NCBI GenBank assembly: GCA_016209225.1
Contig: JACQWO010000051.1
Location: forward strand, 53,122-117,121
Reading direction: 5' to 3'
Length of the DNA: 64,000 nt
From: Desulfobacterales bacterium
Lineage (GTDB): Bacteria > Desulfobacterota > UBA8473
Positions within the stretch are counted from its first letter, which is position 1, and the number at the start of each line of letters is the position of its first letter. Below the pieces are notes generated by a model, which was not told where the DNA came from, ran no database searches, and was given only the letters and a program-made list of their open reading frames with translations. Shown one piece after another: positions 8,306 to 17,320 of the stretch. Made by a program: the position numbers and the translations under genes.

Positions 8306-10066
8306 TCATAAATCCTTCATGTTTTTGACCTTTTTCTCCGATTTGATATAATTATCAATTCCCTTGTAGAATGCTGAGTGGCTGGTAGGTGTTAAAATAT
8401 GAATGCCCTCGCCTCCATTTTTCCTTATATAATCATCAATTTGTTGCAAGAATCTTTGATTCCACCTATGTTTCTCTACATTAAGTTCGTATTCTTTAGT
8501 TTCCAACTTTTCTTCGTAATAAAGAGCGCCCTTTATTTTTTTCTTGTCCATATATCCATCCATGCCTGCAATAAAAATACGGTTGGCGCCCATAACAATG
8601 GCTACACCTAAGAGTAATACCGAAATAGTGCGGCAATTTGATTTAATAACACCATCTTTAATATCAAAATCAGCATCCAGAATATCCCTAAAAAATAGAG
8701 TTTCATATTCACGACTGATGTATTCCGAAATCATTTCGTGGGGAATATTTTCCCCTATCAACAATTTAGAACTGGGGCTGACCGTATCAGCATACATTAC
8801 AAACCGTTTCTTGTTGTTGAAAGCATGATAATCAGGTTCGAATAGGCCGGACAAGTAATTGGCTCCAAGAATCAAAGGGTTATATTTTTCTATGAAAGTA
8901 TAGATATTGCTCTGATATTTTTTGAGACTTGGACCGTTAGCCAATATTAGAAAATCACGCCCGGCATGCCTTTTTACATAAGGAACAATTTTGTTGTTTC
9001 CTAATAAATTATCTTCAGGTGGCTTTTTTTTATCAGCTAAGGCTTTCTTGCCCAAACTGCCAACTACCCCCCTTTTTATCAAATTATCAATAATGCTGCG
9101 ATCAAAACCTATGGGTTTCATCTCTTCGATAACTTCCATAGCCTTCCAGATGTCCTCGATTGAGTACTCGCGTCGTTTAACCAATTCGGCAGCGTAATAG
9201 GGGTGGCACTTAAAGATGCCTGAAATCATATATGGCAACTGATATCCCCAGGGCATTTCTTTCTTAATATCTACAAAATACCTGTCTACGCAATTCAGGA
9301 CAGGGATTACATTGTACTTGCTGTTTCCTTGGACTTCCAGGTAGGCAATAAGAGCTTCTGTTGTTAGATTTCCTGATCCTCGACCCATCCCATAAATGGA
9401 ACTATCAATAATGTTGATTCCGACTTTTATTGCTTCAAGGGTGTTGGCAAAAGCCATCTGAAGACTATCATGAGGATGAAAGCCAACCTTAACTGTTCCC
9501 AAGTCTAGAAATGGTTCAAATAATGCTTTTATTTCGTTAGGGAAAATAGAACCATAGCTATCGGCAATATAGAAGTAGTCCATCCCTGAATTTTTTATCG
9601 CATATGTCAAATCAACTTTCTCATACCCAGTGTAACTGGTAAAACCCATAGCCTGAAGAGACGTGACGTATCCTTTGGCTTTTATCTTTTCTAATAAACC
9701 TATTGCATCAAACACTTTGTCCTTGTGTGTGGCTATCCGTATCATTGTCACCACACTATATTTTTTTTCATCTAAATCTTCCAAATCGATTTTCCCATAA
9801 TCGCCCATTAGAACTACCTTTGCGCCTTCTATTCCCCTGGTTACTTCTTGCAAATTTTCTTCACTTGTGAATCTCCATGGTCCATAAACCGCTGGATCAA
9901 AATTCTTTTCAGTTCCCCTAAAGCCGAGTTCTACGTAGTCAACCCCGCTTTTAGAGAGGGTGCGGTAAACTTCTCGAACCATCCTCTTTTCAAACCACCA
10001 GTTATTGACATATCCACCGTCGCGGATGGTGCAATCTAATATTTCTATTTTGTTCTTTTGATCCAT
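8306..10066 (-). CDS. Fusion: HMGL-like aldolase domain plus MptE/DUF115-like domain
   Basis: 586 residues in two parts. Residues 1 to about 340 look like the HMGL/DRE-TIM aldolase family: EILDCTIRDGGYVNNWWF at the start (the metal- and base-binding TIRDGG), GFHPHDSLQMAFAN with the HxH pair, and GMGRGSGNLTTE. The closest well-known relative is 4-hydroxy-2-oxovalerate aldolase. Residues about 370-570 begin FLILANGPSLKKY and include IFIAGMDGYMD, matching the MptE/DUF115-like family seen in glycan loci. The combination suggests a protein that both makes and handles a keto-sugar-like unit, which is inferred. The start at ATG 10066 overlaps the radical SAM fragment. Confidence 0.75.
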   Translation of the reverse strand: MDQKNKIEILDCTIRDGGYVNNWWFEKRMVREVYRTLSKSGVDYVELGFRGTEKNFDPAVYGPWRFTSEENLQEVTRGIEGAKVVLMGDYGKIDLEDLDEKKYSVVTMIRIATHKDKVFDAIGLLEKIKAKGYVTSLQAMGFTSYTGYEKVDLTYAIKNSGMDYFYIADSYGSIFPNEIKALFEPFLDLGTVKVGFHPHDSLQMAFANTLEAIKVGINIIDSSIYGMGRGSGNLTTEALIAYLEVQGNSKYNVIPVLNCVDRYFVDIKKEMPWGYQLPYMISGIFKCHPYYAAELVKRREYSIEDIWKAMEVIEEMKPIGFDRSIIDNLIKRGVVGSLGKKALADKKKPPEDNLLGNNKIVPYVKRHAGRDFLILANGPSLKKYQSNIYTFIEKYNPLILGANYLSGLFEPDYHAFNNKKRFVMYADTVSPSSKLLIGENIPHEMISEYISREYETLFFRDILDADFDIKDGVIKSNCRTISVLLLGVAIVMGANRIFIAGMDGYMDKKKIKGALYYEEKLETKEYELNVEKHRWNQRFLQQIDDYIRKNGGEGIHILTPTSHSAFYKGIDNYIKSEKKVKNMKDL

Positions 10067-10257
10067 AGATTGTGTTGCCTCAATTGAAGGTAATCCTGAT
10101 GGTAAGCACCATCAGTTATGCTAACATCATGTCCGTTCTTTTCCGGTAAAGTCCCGAGTAGCAACGTAGCTGTGCTTGGATAAGCTGATCCCTTACGAAG
10201 GTAATTAAAATCTATCTCAGGAGGAAAATTCATCAATACTATTCTTCCATTAACCAT
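10045..10257 (-). pseudogene. N-terminal fragment of a B12-binding radical SAM protein
   Basis: The 70-residue reading frame starts like the cobalamin-binding domain of radical SAM proteins (IVLMNFPPEIDFNYLRKGSAY, then PSTATLLLGTLPEKNGHDV), but stops after about 58 recognisable residues with an unrelated tail. There is no CxxxCxxC cluster. It overlaps the start of the aldolase fusion gene by 22 bases. I read it as the remnant of a deleted gene; a short functional peptide is possible but less likely. Confidence 0.65.
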
Positions 10258-10274
10258 TTTTCTCTATCAATTAC

Positions 10275-12206
10275 CTACTTTATAATTGATTGTATTGATT
10301 CAAGGATGTTTTCTGCGGGGTTGCCTTTGTATATGCAGTATCTTTCTAAATATTCGCTGTTCTCTAAATCTACTGAGGGGAGACTATCATTCATACAATC
10401 GATTATCCGACCAATAAACTCCTCTCTTGTATTACAAACTACGGCTCTCTTAGACAGTACATTAGCTGCCTCTGCCGTCAAGCTGAGAAATATCCTATCA
10501 GTATAGGCAATAATGTTGTTGCCTGTAACAACTGCTTCACTTTGTGCCGTGGTTCCTGCTACATCCAGGAGAATCGTGTCCACATTATATTTCTTCAAAC
10601 AGTCAGTAAAAGACAGATTGTCAATAATTTGAAACCTGTCAGGGTATAAACTTTCAATGTAAGGTCTAAGGTAATGTTGTGCATAAGTGCCGGGAGGAAA
10701 TTTTATAATTTTATGTTCATTGCATAATGCCAATGTGTCAATAATCTGCTTCTGAAAATGAAACAGCTTAGGATCTATATAGGCAAAAGCAGAAAAGAAA
10801 TTGTCATTTACAATCATAGGAAGGTACATTATTTTTACTTGAGATTTTGGGGGGTTCGTTGATTTATGTTCCTTGGCAAAGTCGGATATCATTGTTGAAC
10901 CAACTGGAATAATGTCTGGTAGCTTCTTGTCGGGATAAGTTTTGCTGATTGTGTCCTTGTCAAAACCGTATGAGAGATAGTAATTACAGTGAGTAAAGTC
11001 ATGATCAAATATTGCTGAGCCCATATGGTTGGAGCCATACATTCCACCATGCTGCATGCCGACTATCGGTACTTCTTTAAGTCGAAAGAACTCCTTCACG
11101 ATATTCATGGGATATATGAGGGGGGGGACGCCCCAAAGAAGTGCCTCTATCTTAATCGTATCGTGCAGGTTTTCAGCCGCTTTCCAATACCGATAGATAT
11201 CAGGTAATTTATCTTCCAAGAATTGCTTGACGAGTGGCCTCGCAAACGAAGCAAATTGAAAATAGCTTACTGTGTCGCAATCCTTACATCTGCCAACATG
11301 AAGATCGAAATGTTCCAGAATCTCATCCCAAAGAAAAGGTTCCACTCGATTGCTGTTCTTACTCAGGTCAAATTGACATTCCAGTCGCCTTCCTATAAAT
11401 CTTCCTGGAAACTCCGGAGTCAATCTGCTACGCGTATCCCAGGTTATTATGTTGTATTCTCTATTTGCGTTTGCCGAAGATATGAGGATAGAAAGATCGC
11501 CAGGCGGCAACATAAGCAGCAGATTTTTATTTTGCGCCGAATAGCCATATAAATACCTCGGCAGGTACCTAATGAAGTTCTTGACTTTTCTCAAAGGTGA
11601 CTTAATCCTTTGAATATATCCCCTATAGCCTTGCGGTACAGTTTCCACCTCTCTCCGTGGAGCTTTTATAAATGAAAGCCGAGGCTTCTTATCATAATGC
11701 CAGTGCTGCATGATTCTCCAGGCAATATCATCGGGGAAGAAAAACGCACTTTGGTCTCTATAGGGGCAGATAAGTACAGTGGACCCATCATGCAAGTAAT
11801 CTAAATCAGTGATGTTCCTATTTTCAATAATGGCTTCCAAACCCTTTAAGAATCTGAAAGTGGCTATTGCAAATCTCTTGAAGAGATAATTCATAGAAGC
11901 ATATACAAGATTAATGTCCCCCATGCCAAATATCTGTGCATACAAATCTCTATTGTTTTCATCAATGCCGGAGACAAAGGTATCCGTTAAAGAAGAGGCT
12001 TCTGAAGTCACCGCATCTATCTCCACGCCAGAGAGATAATCTAATATTCCAACAGTTTCAATGCCTCTTGATTCAAGAAAGGCCTCTACATAAGTATCAA
12101 TAGTAATTGGGATGTATTCATCTTTTAGTTCAGAGATAAAATACTCTAAATAATGGGAATCGTTAATCATTATGTAGCCTTTTTTACCCATTGGCTCTCT
12201 CATCAT
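10275..12206 (-). CDS. Putative surface-carbohydrate transferase (LIC12162/capsule-synthase-like)
   Basis: 643 residues, soluble. The middle contains PIVGMQHGGMYGSNHMGSAI near residue 400 and IIPVGSTMISDF near 445, then NVDTILLDVAGTTAQSEAV near 560, an arrangement resembling capsule and surface-carbohydrate transferases of the LIC12162/TIGR04326 kind with two Rossmann-like halves. The N-terminal 200 residues are not recognised. No membrane segment is seen. Substrate unknown; assignment rests on the QHGG/acidic-threonine layout and on the locus. Confidence 0.55.
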   Translation of the reverse strand: MMREPMGKKGYIMINDSHYLEYFISELKDEYIPITIDTYVEAFLESRGIETVGILDYLSGVEIDAVTSEASSLTDTFVSGIDENNRDLYAQIFGMGDINLVYASMNYLFKRFAIATFRFLKGLEAIIENRNITDLDYLHDGSTVLICPYRDQSAFFFPDDIAWRIMQHWHYDKKPRLSFIKAPRREVETVPQGYRGYIQRIKSPLRKVKNFIRYLPRYLYGYSAQNKNLLLMLPPGDLSILISSANANREYNIITWDTRSRLTPEFPGRFIGRRLECQFDLSKNSNRVEPFLWDEILEHFDLHVGRCKDCDTVSYFQFASFARPLVKQFLEDKLPDIYRYWKAAENLHDTIKIEALLWGVPPLIYPMNIVKEFFRLKEVPIVGMQHGGMYGSNHMGSAIFDHDFTHCNYYLSYGFDKDTISKTYPDKKLPDIIPVGSTMISDFAKEHKSTNPPKSQVKIMYLPMIVNDNFFSAFAYIDPKLFHFQKQIIDTLALCNEHKIIKFPPGTYAQHYLRPYIESLYPDRFQIIDNLSFTDCLKKYNVDTILLDVAGTTAQSEAVVTGNNIIAYTDRIFLSLTAEAANVLSKRAVVCNTREEFIGRIIDCMNDSLPSVDLENSEYLERYCIYKGNPAENILESIQSIIK

Positions 12207-12316
12207 AGGATTCAGTGGTTGTGAATCTCAAGCTTTGCGGTTCCATGGCATACTTGGCGGTGCTTTTAAATGTTTCTTATCTAATTTAATTTATGCGTGG
12301 TAGGCTTTGGTTAAAA

Positions 12317-13327
12317 TTAAGTGGATTTATGGGAATCATAGCCAAAAATTTGATCTGCCAATCCTGTATACTCTGCCGCCTCATGCACGGTCACCAGAGG
12401 AATTGTCTTTTCCATCTCTGGATAAAGCATAATGGCTACTTCCTCTGCAATCCCCTGTTTTACATCTGGAAAAGCAGATGTTGTTTCAACCAGTTCCCAC
12501 TCAAAAGAACTTTTGGGGCAGCAAAAGAGCTTCTCCAAAGGAACAAGGCGGTACGCATTTTGGGGGGTCATGATTTCGATTCCCCATCTGCCCGCAGAAT
12601 CCCAGTCGGCGAGATAAGAAAAAAGTATGTCTTTTTCGGTTAGACCTGCACCGACAAATCTTGAGGCGATCGGGTGCCATGAAAGCCCGCCTATGAGATA
12701 TCGAGACAGTTCATTAGGCATACCGATTAGAAAATGGGCCGTGCTGATCACATGCAGGGAATTGGTGATACCCCAGCGCTCGTAGGCATCGGGGTGATTG
12801 TTATCGAAAATAATGGTACGGAGGATCTCAGTGAAGGTATAGCGGCACGAAGTAATACCGCCATCAATCTTTGCCAGCTCTTTGAGTTTCCACAGGTTGG
12901 GGTAGGTTCGCCGATTGTAGCCGACCCGCACCCGGACACCGCTGTCCTCGAGTTCGCTCGCCAGAGCCCTCAGTTCACTTGAGTAAACCGAGCAGGGTTT
13001 CTCGACTAGGATGTTAGTGTTACCGCAGGAAATGACGTGGCGGACAGCCGGGATCAGTTCGTGGACAGGAGTGGCAATGATAACCAAGTCGTACACATCG
13101 CCTTTCAGCACATTGGCTTGATAGCCACCGTTCATAATCCTGCATTCGAATGCACTTCGGCATTCCATGGCCGTTCTCCCATTGGCAGTAATAATGGTGA
13201 AGTTGTGGATATTCATTGCCAGAAGCGCATTGGAGAACTCTTTGCCCATTTTGCCACCGCCAAGGATAAGGACGGATTTTCCCGTAAAATCATGCTCGTA
13301 AATCCGGGTAATCAGGTCGTAAGACAT
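12317..13327 (-). CDS. Gfo/Idh/MocA-family oxidoreductase
   Basis: 336 residues. The NAD(P)-binding Rossmann motif is VLILGGGKMGKEFSNALL near residues 19-36 and the family EKP motif is present as LVEKPCS near residue 105. The C-terminal half has the expected beta-sheet dimer domain (ILRTIIFDNNHPDAYERWG). GAGGAG precedes the ATG, giving a good start. It sits next to a second oxidoreductase of the same family, so the pair may act in successive redox steps on a sugar nucleotide. Confidence 0.8.
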   Translation of the reverse strand: MSYDLITRIYEHDFTGKSVLILGGGKMGKEFSNALLAMNIHNFTIITANGRTAMECRSAFECRIMNGGYQANVLKGDVYDLVIIATPVHELIPAVRHVISCGNTNILVEKPCSVYSSELRALASELEDSGVRVRVGYNRRTYPNLWKLKELAKIDGGITSCRYTFTEILRTIIFDNNHPDAYERWGITNSLHVISTAHFLIGMPNELSRYLIGGLSWHPIASRFVGAGLTEKDILFSYLADWDSAGRWGIEIMTPQNAYRLVPLEKLFCCPKSSFEWELVETTSAFPDVKQGIAEEVAIMLYPEMEKTIPLVTVHEAAEYTGLADQIFGYDSHKST

Positions 13328-13355
13328 ATAACTTCACTCCTCGTTGTATGGATTA

Positions 13356-14324
13356 TCAGGTAATGGGACATGTCGGGCAAACCTTTCCGGTCAGCCTTTC
13401 CACATGCCTGGAGAACACTTTAAATAGGACGCTATGGGGAACGTAAGAATCCTCCAAAGAGGTCAAGCCGCAATCATCTGTTTCCAACACATCTTGGGCT
13501 ATTCGGGGCGTGAGAACACTGGAGAAGAGGTTTTTAAAATTCCATTCCTGCCATGCCCAGTTCTCAGCCTCAAATGCTACTTGGGCCTTTTCTAACCCCT
13601 CATCCGCAAATGCTCGCACGTTAACACCCAAGACCTCGACTGTATAACTAGCGGAGGACATTTCATTGAAGGTGAAGGAAAAGGTGCTACCATCGGCAAC
13701 ACTCCCAAAAAGCGTACCTGAGAATTCCACGAGCTCCTTAGATCGCTTATTCGGCAAAAGGCAGTCTTTGAAAAAACTGCCTTGAATTTCCACTTCTGTG
13801 CCACTACACAAAAAGGTAAAGAGGTCCAGGAAATGGATAGCATTACAACCTAGTCCACGGTTGCCGCCTAGCACCTGTAAATGAATCGGGCCACTCACAA
13901 GAACCTGTTTAAGTTCCTTGTAGAAATCCATATATCGGTGGTAGAAATTAATCCAGCCTTTAGCTCGATACTTTGCAAATGCCTCAAGCAATCTCTGGTA
14001 TTCTTCGTCGGACTGGCAAACCACTTTTTCAACAAGAAAACGGCTATGTCCCCTTTCAAGCAACTTGATAAGTAAATCAGCGCGGTTTACCGCTGTGGTA
14101 GCTACTACAGTTAAATCTGTTGGCCTGAGATCGTCAATGGATTTCAACCATTCGATTTGTATGTTTTCCTTGGGTATGATTTCATCGGCACGCTTCCGGC
14201 CAAGGCACCGTGCTGCCGGGTTTGGGTCAACCACTTGGATGCTCAAAGGACCGGGAACCTTCATCAATCCCTGAAGATGTCTGCTACCGATCTGTCCGCA
14301 TCCCACCAATGCGAAGTTTTTCAT
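13356..14324 (-). CDS. Gfo/Idh/MocA-family oxidoreductase with altered EKP motif
   Basis: 322 residues starting ALVGCGQIGSRHLQGL, a clear Rossmann NAD(P)-binding motif. The position of the family EKP tripeptide reads LVEKVVCQ (about residue 97), so the proline is replaced by valine. Otherwise the layout is normal (GWINFYHRYMDFYK, GGNRGLGCNAIHFLDLF). Members reduce or oxidise sugar nucleotides. It may be an active variant; whether the change matters is unknown. Confidence 0.75.
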   Translation of the reverse strand: MKNFALVGCGQIGSRHLQGLMKVPGPLSIQVVDPNPAARCLGRKRADEIIPKENIQIEWLKSIDDLRPTDLTVVATTAVNRADLLIKLLERGHSRFLVEKVVCQSDEEYQRLLEAFAKYRAKGWINFYHRYMDFYKELKQVLVSGPIHLQVLGGNRGLGCNAIHFLDLFTFLCSGTEVEIQGSFFKDCLLPNKRSKELVEFSGTLFGSVADGSTFSFTFNEMSSASYTVEVLGVNVRAFADEGLEKAQVAFEAENWAWQEWNFKNLFSSVLTPRIAQDVLETDDCGLTSLEDSYVPHSVLFKVFSRHVERLTGKVCPTCPIT

Positions 14325-14403
14325 AATTGACTCCTTGAAGCGGCCCTGCTAAGACTCGAATTCACAAACTCCCCGCCTCTTGAGGGTTAAACTCCCCGCT
14401 TCC

Positions 14404-15206
14404 TCACAGGCCTGTCGGCACTCCCCAGAAATCGCAATAACTGCACAATGGCACTCTGTCTCGTCTACCTTGAATGTGATAATGTAACCACTCTTTTCTC
14501 TGCGAGCCGTTCCAAATATCTACTAATGGTTCTGAATTAACGTCCCCAATAACCCCTAATCCTCTCGGGTCAAATCTAACACAAATGGAGACCTTGCCGA
14601 GTCTACTAATAGCCATATGATTTAATATCTCCAAGCATATCCCGATTTCCGGCACGGTCGGCGGCTTTTTATATTTAAAGCTTCCCAAAGGATTATGCAA
14701 TATCCTGGTGGCTATTATTCCATTTAATTTCTCCCACCTTTCCATATCCACATCTCCCAGACATCTATAAATCACCAGTGGTTTCCTCTCACCCTTAATC
14801 TCCAAAAACTTCTTAACCAGCTCAAACTGTTCATCCACTTCTGGGTCATTTTCTATGACAGATATGGTTATGGTATCCAGGTTGTCTATGATTTCGTCGG
14901 CCCTCTCTACTATCAACTTTTAGCATTTGTATCCACACATTTTATCTGATCCTTGAACAATCTGATTGCTTCTCCAAATCTGGGATAAAGCAAGGGTTCT
15001 CCATTGTTATGAAATTGAACTACTATTCCTTCCGGTAGTTGTTTGGCTATTTTCTTAACCAGTTCAAGATCCATATCGCCATAATTCATTGCTATTTCCG
15101 GATATTCTCTGTCTATCTTTCTTCTGCCGCACATCCAGCAGTTCTTATTGCATCTGCTGGTTAATTCCAGATTAATGCAATATAATCCGTTAAAGCATGA
15201 ACTCAT
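14404..15206 (-). pseudogene. Radical SAM/SPASM protein broken by one frameshift
   Basis: Two adjacent frames form one protein. The upstream part (14913-15206) has the cluster motif C-x3-C-x2-C as LTSRCNKNCWMCGRRK and reads to KCVDTNAKS-stop. The downstream part (14404-14916) continues IVERADEIIDNLDTIT and ends with a SPASM-type segment (LVDIWNGSQRKEWL, LCSYC). Adding one A to the AAAA run at about 14918-14924 would restore DTNAKKLIVERADEI. The break may be a true mutation, a programmed shift or an assembly error. The family activates anaerobic SAM chemistry on peptides or sugars. Confidence 0.8.
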
Positions 15207-16150
15207 TTTATCCTCTGTCCCTGGAATATCAAGCAGTCCCCCAACATATTGGCATTAATCAAAGTTTCATACTCATTTTCTACTTTTTCATAAAACTCAT
15301 TTATTGCTTTTTCAACCAAAGTATTTTCATCTGCTGGTGCAGGAGTTGATAAGGCTGTAGTGGCAGAAGATTGAGGCTTATTATTTTGGTACCACCAAAC
15401 ATGATTGAAAAAAGGATACATTAAAAAACTGATAACACTTCCCTCAAAACCACACTCACGACATAGCGAGAGGAGAGAATCTTTAGTAAAGTAGTGAATA
15501 TGTACCTTACGGTAATAAAACTTCTCGTATGCTGCATTTTTATAGGCATTTAATAACGCATCATTATGATTAGGTACTTCTATATGTATTAATCCACCTC
15601 GTCGCAATACAGTATAGCATTTCTGCAAAAAGCTCCTAGGTGAAACAATGTGCTCTAACACCTCAATACTAACGATAATATCATAATAATCATCAGGCAG
15701 ATTTGCATTTTCAAATGTTGAGTTGAATATCTTTGCTTTTTTATTATTATACTGCACAAATTCAGCGTCCTGTTTATTAGGTTCAACACCATGAGATATG
15801 GCAACTCCAAAGTTTGCGACCCTATTTAAAATTCCACCGAAAGAACATCCAATTTCTAATAATCTTGTTTCTTTTGTAAGATGTTTCAAAAAGGTCTGAA
15901 ATTGTCTTTCATTCAAGTCATCGTATATCTGCAAGTTGTCAGAAGGAAGAACCTTTTTTCCAATCTCTGCACCAAACTCATTTCGATAATCTTCACCATA
16001 ATACCCCTGCTCCTCCCAGTATGCCGAATCAAGAATCCCATGGCCAGTTATTCTGTGCACGAATATAAAAGCTTCCCTGCCATCTCTCAGCACCACGGTT
16101 TTCCGGACATAATCTTCTGGAAATGTATTTCCAAACCCTACAGTCTCCAA
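15203..16150 (-). CDS. Class I SAM-dependent methyltransferase
   Basis: 315 residues with motif I RLLEIGCSFGGILNRVA near residue 96, the acid in GVEPNKQDAEF, and DIIVSIEVLEHIV near residue 155, followed by YTVLRRGGLIHIEVPNHND. The only in-frame start in the ORF is TTG at 16150, with no convincing ribosome-binding site. The upstream bases read SIDKDF in frame, and an ATG at about 16187 would join them if one A were added, so the N-terminus may be frameshifted. It overlaps the radical SAM gene by 4 bases. Likely a sugar or glycan methyltransferase. Confidence 0.75.
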   Translation of the reverse strand: METVGFGNTFPEDYVRKTVVLRDGREAFIFVHRITGHGILDSAYWEEQGYYGEDYRNEFGAEIGKKVLPSDNLQIYDDLNERQFQTFLKHLTKETRLLEIGCSFGGILNRVANFGVAISHGVEPNKQDAEFVQYNNKKAKIFNSTFENANLPDDYYDIIVSIEVLEHIVSPRSFLQKCYTVLRRGGLIHIEVPNHNDALLNAYKNAAYEKFYYRKVHIHYFTKDSLLSLCRECGFEGSVISFLMYPFFNHVWWYQNNKPQSSATTALSTPAPADENTLVEKAINEFYEKVENEYETLINANMLGDCLIFQGQRIK

Positions 16151-16441
16151 GAAATCTTTATCTATACTTTTAATTCCAGCATCTCCCTATGACGATTTTG
16201 TGTTACGAAAATGCTATTCATTGATACCGGGATGGAAGACTTTAATCTGATAAGAATCGCAATTCTGGGGCAGTCCGGGGGAACGGTGAGATGATTTTGT
16301 GGTTCATGAGCTCTCAGATAATTGGCTGTGAGTGTATTTTCAGAGCCCGCTGTAAACTGGTTGGTAAAAGACCGAATTCTTGCTTTTTGATACCCAAGAC
16401 TGGTCATCGTACACAGGAAGACGAGTATTGTCCATTTAAAA
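16151..16441. other. Intergenic stretch, no supported gene
   Basis: About 290 bases between the methyltransferase and the NeuB-like gene. The 81-codon frame on the minus strand has no family resemblance and ends just at the proposed frameshifted start of the methyltransferase. I see no strong hairpin, terminator or consensus promoter here. Confidence 0.5.
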
Positions 16442-17320
16442 TCAAGCCCGCAATCGCTCTCTTATCTCCATTTCTGATTCATATACTACCTTTTCCCCGT
16501 CTCCAAGAGCGATTTCAACTGAACGAATATCTTTGACAAGTCGTGCCAATCCCGCAATCTCTACCGACGATGCTTGATCGCTTCCCCAGCTAGCTCGGTC
16601 CAGGGTAAAATGACGTTCCACAAAACATGCACCTAAACTCACGGCCACAACACTTGTAGCAAGCCCCACTTCATGCCCTGAATAGCCAATTGGACAATCG
16701 TACATTTTCCGAAGCGTTAGAATCATTCGGAGGTTCAATTCTTCTAATTTTGCGGGATAACTACTGGTGCAATGAGCGAGGGCTAATGTATCTGTCCCTA
16801 CTAACTCCACCGCTTGACGAATTTCACTCATCGTAGACATGCCTGTTGACAGAATTAGCGGACGCCGCGTTTTCTTTAAATACAACAAAAGCTCTTTATT
16901 CGTGATATGCGCTGATGGTATTTTATAACATATCGGGTCGAACCTCTCCATAAAGTCAACAGATGTCTTGTCCCAGCACGATACAAACCATTCAATACCC
17001 AGGTTCTTACATAAATTGTCAATATCCCTGTACTCTTTCTCACCAAATTCTACTTTGTATCTATAATCCATATAAGAAATATAACCCCAAGGCGTTTCTC
17101 GCATCCTGTCACGCTGTTCAAGAGGAACACATTCTTCAGGATTCCGCTTTTGGAATTTAACTGCATTAACGCCAACTTTGTGAGCAGATCTAATCATTTC
17201 TTTCGCTAGGTCTATGCTACCGTTATGATTAATACCTATTTCAGCAATGATATACACTGGATTCCCCGGCCCTATAATACTCCTATTGCCCAGCTTAAGA
17301 TTTTTTTGAACTTTATCCAC
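16442..17320 (-). CDS. N-acetylneuraminate/nonulosonate synthase family, lacking SAF domain
   Basis: NeuB-type enzymes condense phosphoenolpyruvate with a hexosamine or hexose to form a nine-carbon sugar acid. The barrel is clear: PVYIIAEIGINHNGSIDLAKEM, VNAVKFQKRNPEECVP, STGMSTMSEI and LAHCTSSYPA. I choose the GTG at 17320 as start (292 aa) because AGGAG lies 7 bases upstream; this start overlaps the stop of the neuA fusion. The usual C-terminal SAF/antifreeze-like domain is absent, the protein ending soon after the barrel (VVYESEMEIRERL). Neu5Ac, legionaminate-like and Kdn-like products all remain possible. Confidence 0.85.
   Translation of the reverse strand: MDKVQKNLKLGNRSIIGPGNPVYIIAEIGINHNGSIDLAKEMIRSAHKVGVNAVKFQKRNPEECVPLEQRDRMRETPWGYISYMDYRYKVEFGEKEYRDIDNLCKNLGIEWFVSCWDKTSVDFMERFDPICYKIPSAHITNKELLLYLKKTRRPLILSTGMSTMSEIRQAVELVGTDTLALAHCTSSYPAKLEELNLRMILTLRKMYDCPIGYSGHEVGLATSVVAVSLGACFVERHFTLDRASWGSDQASSVEIAGLARLVKDIRSVEIALGDGEKVVYESEMEIRERLRA

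Noticed and set aside
16162-16407. 81-aa minus ORF before the methyltransferase
   Set aside because: No recognisable pattern; only its last codons may belong to the true methyltransferase start.
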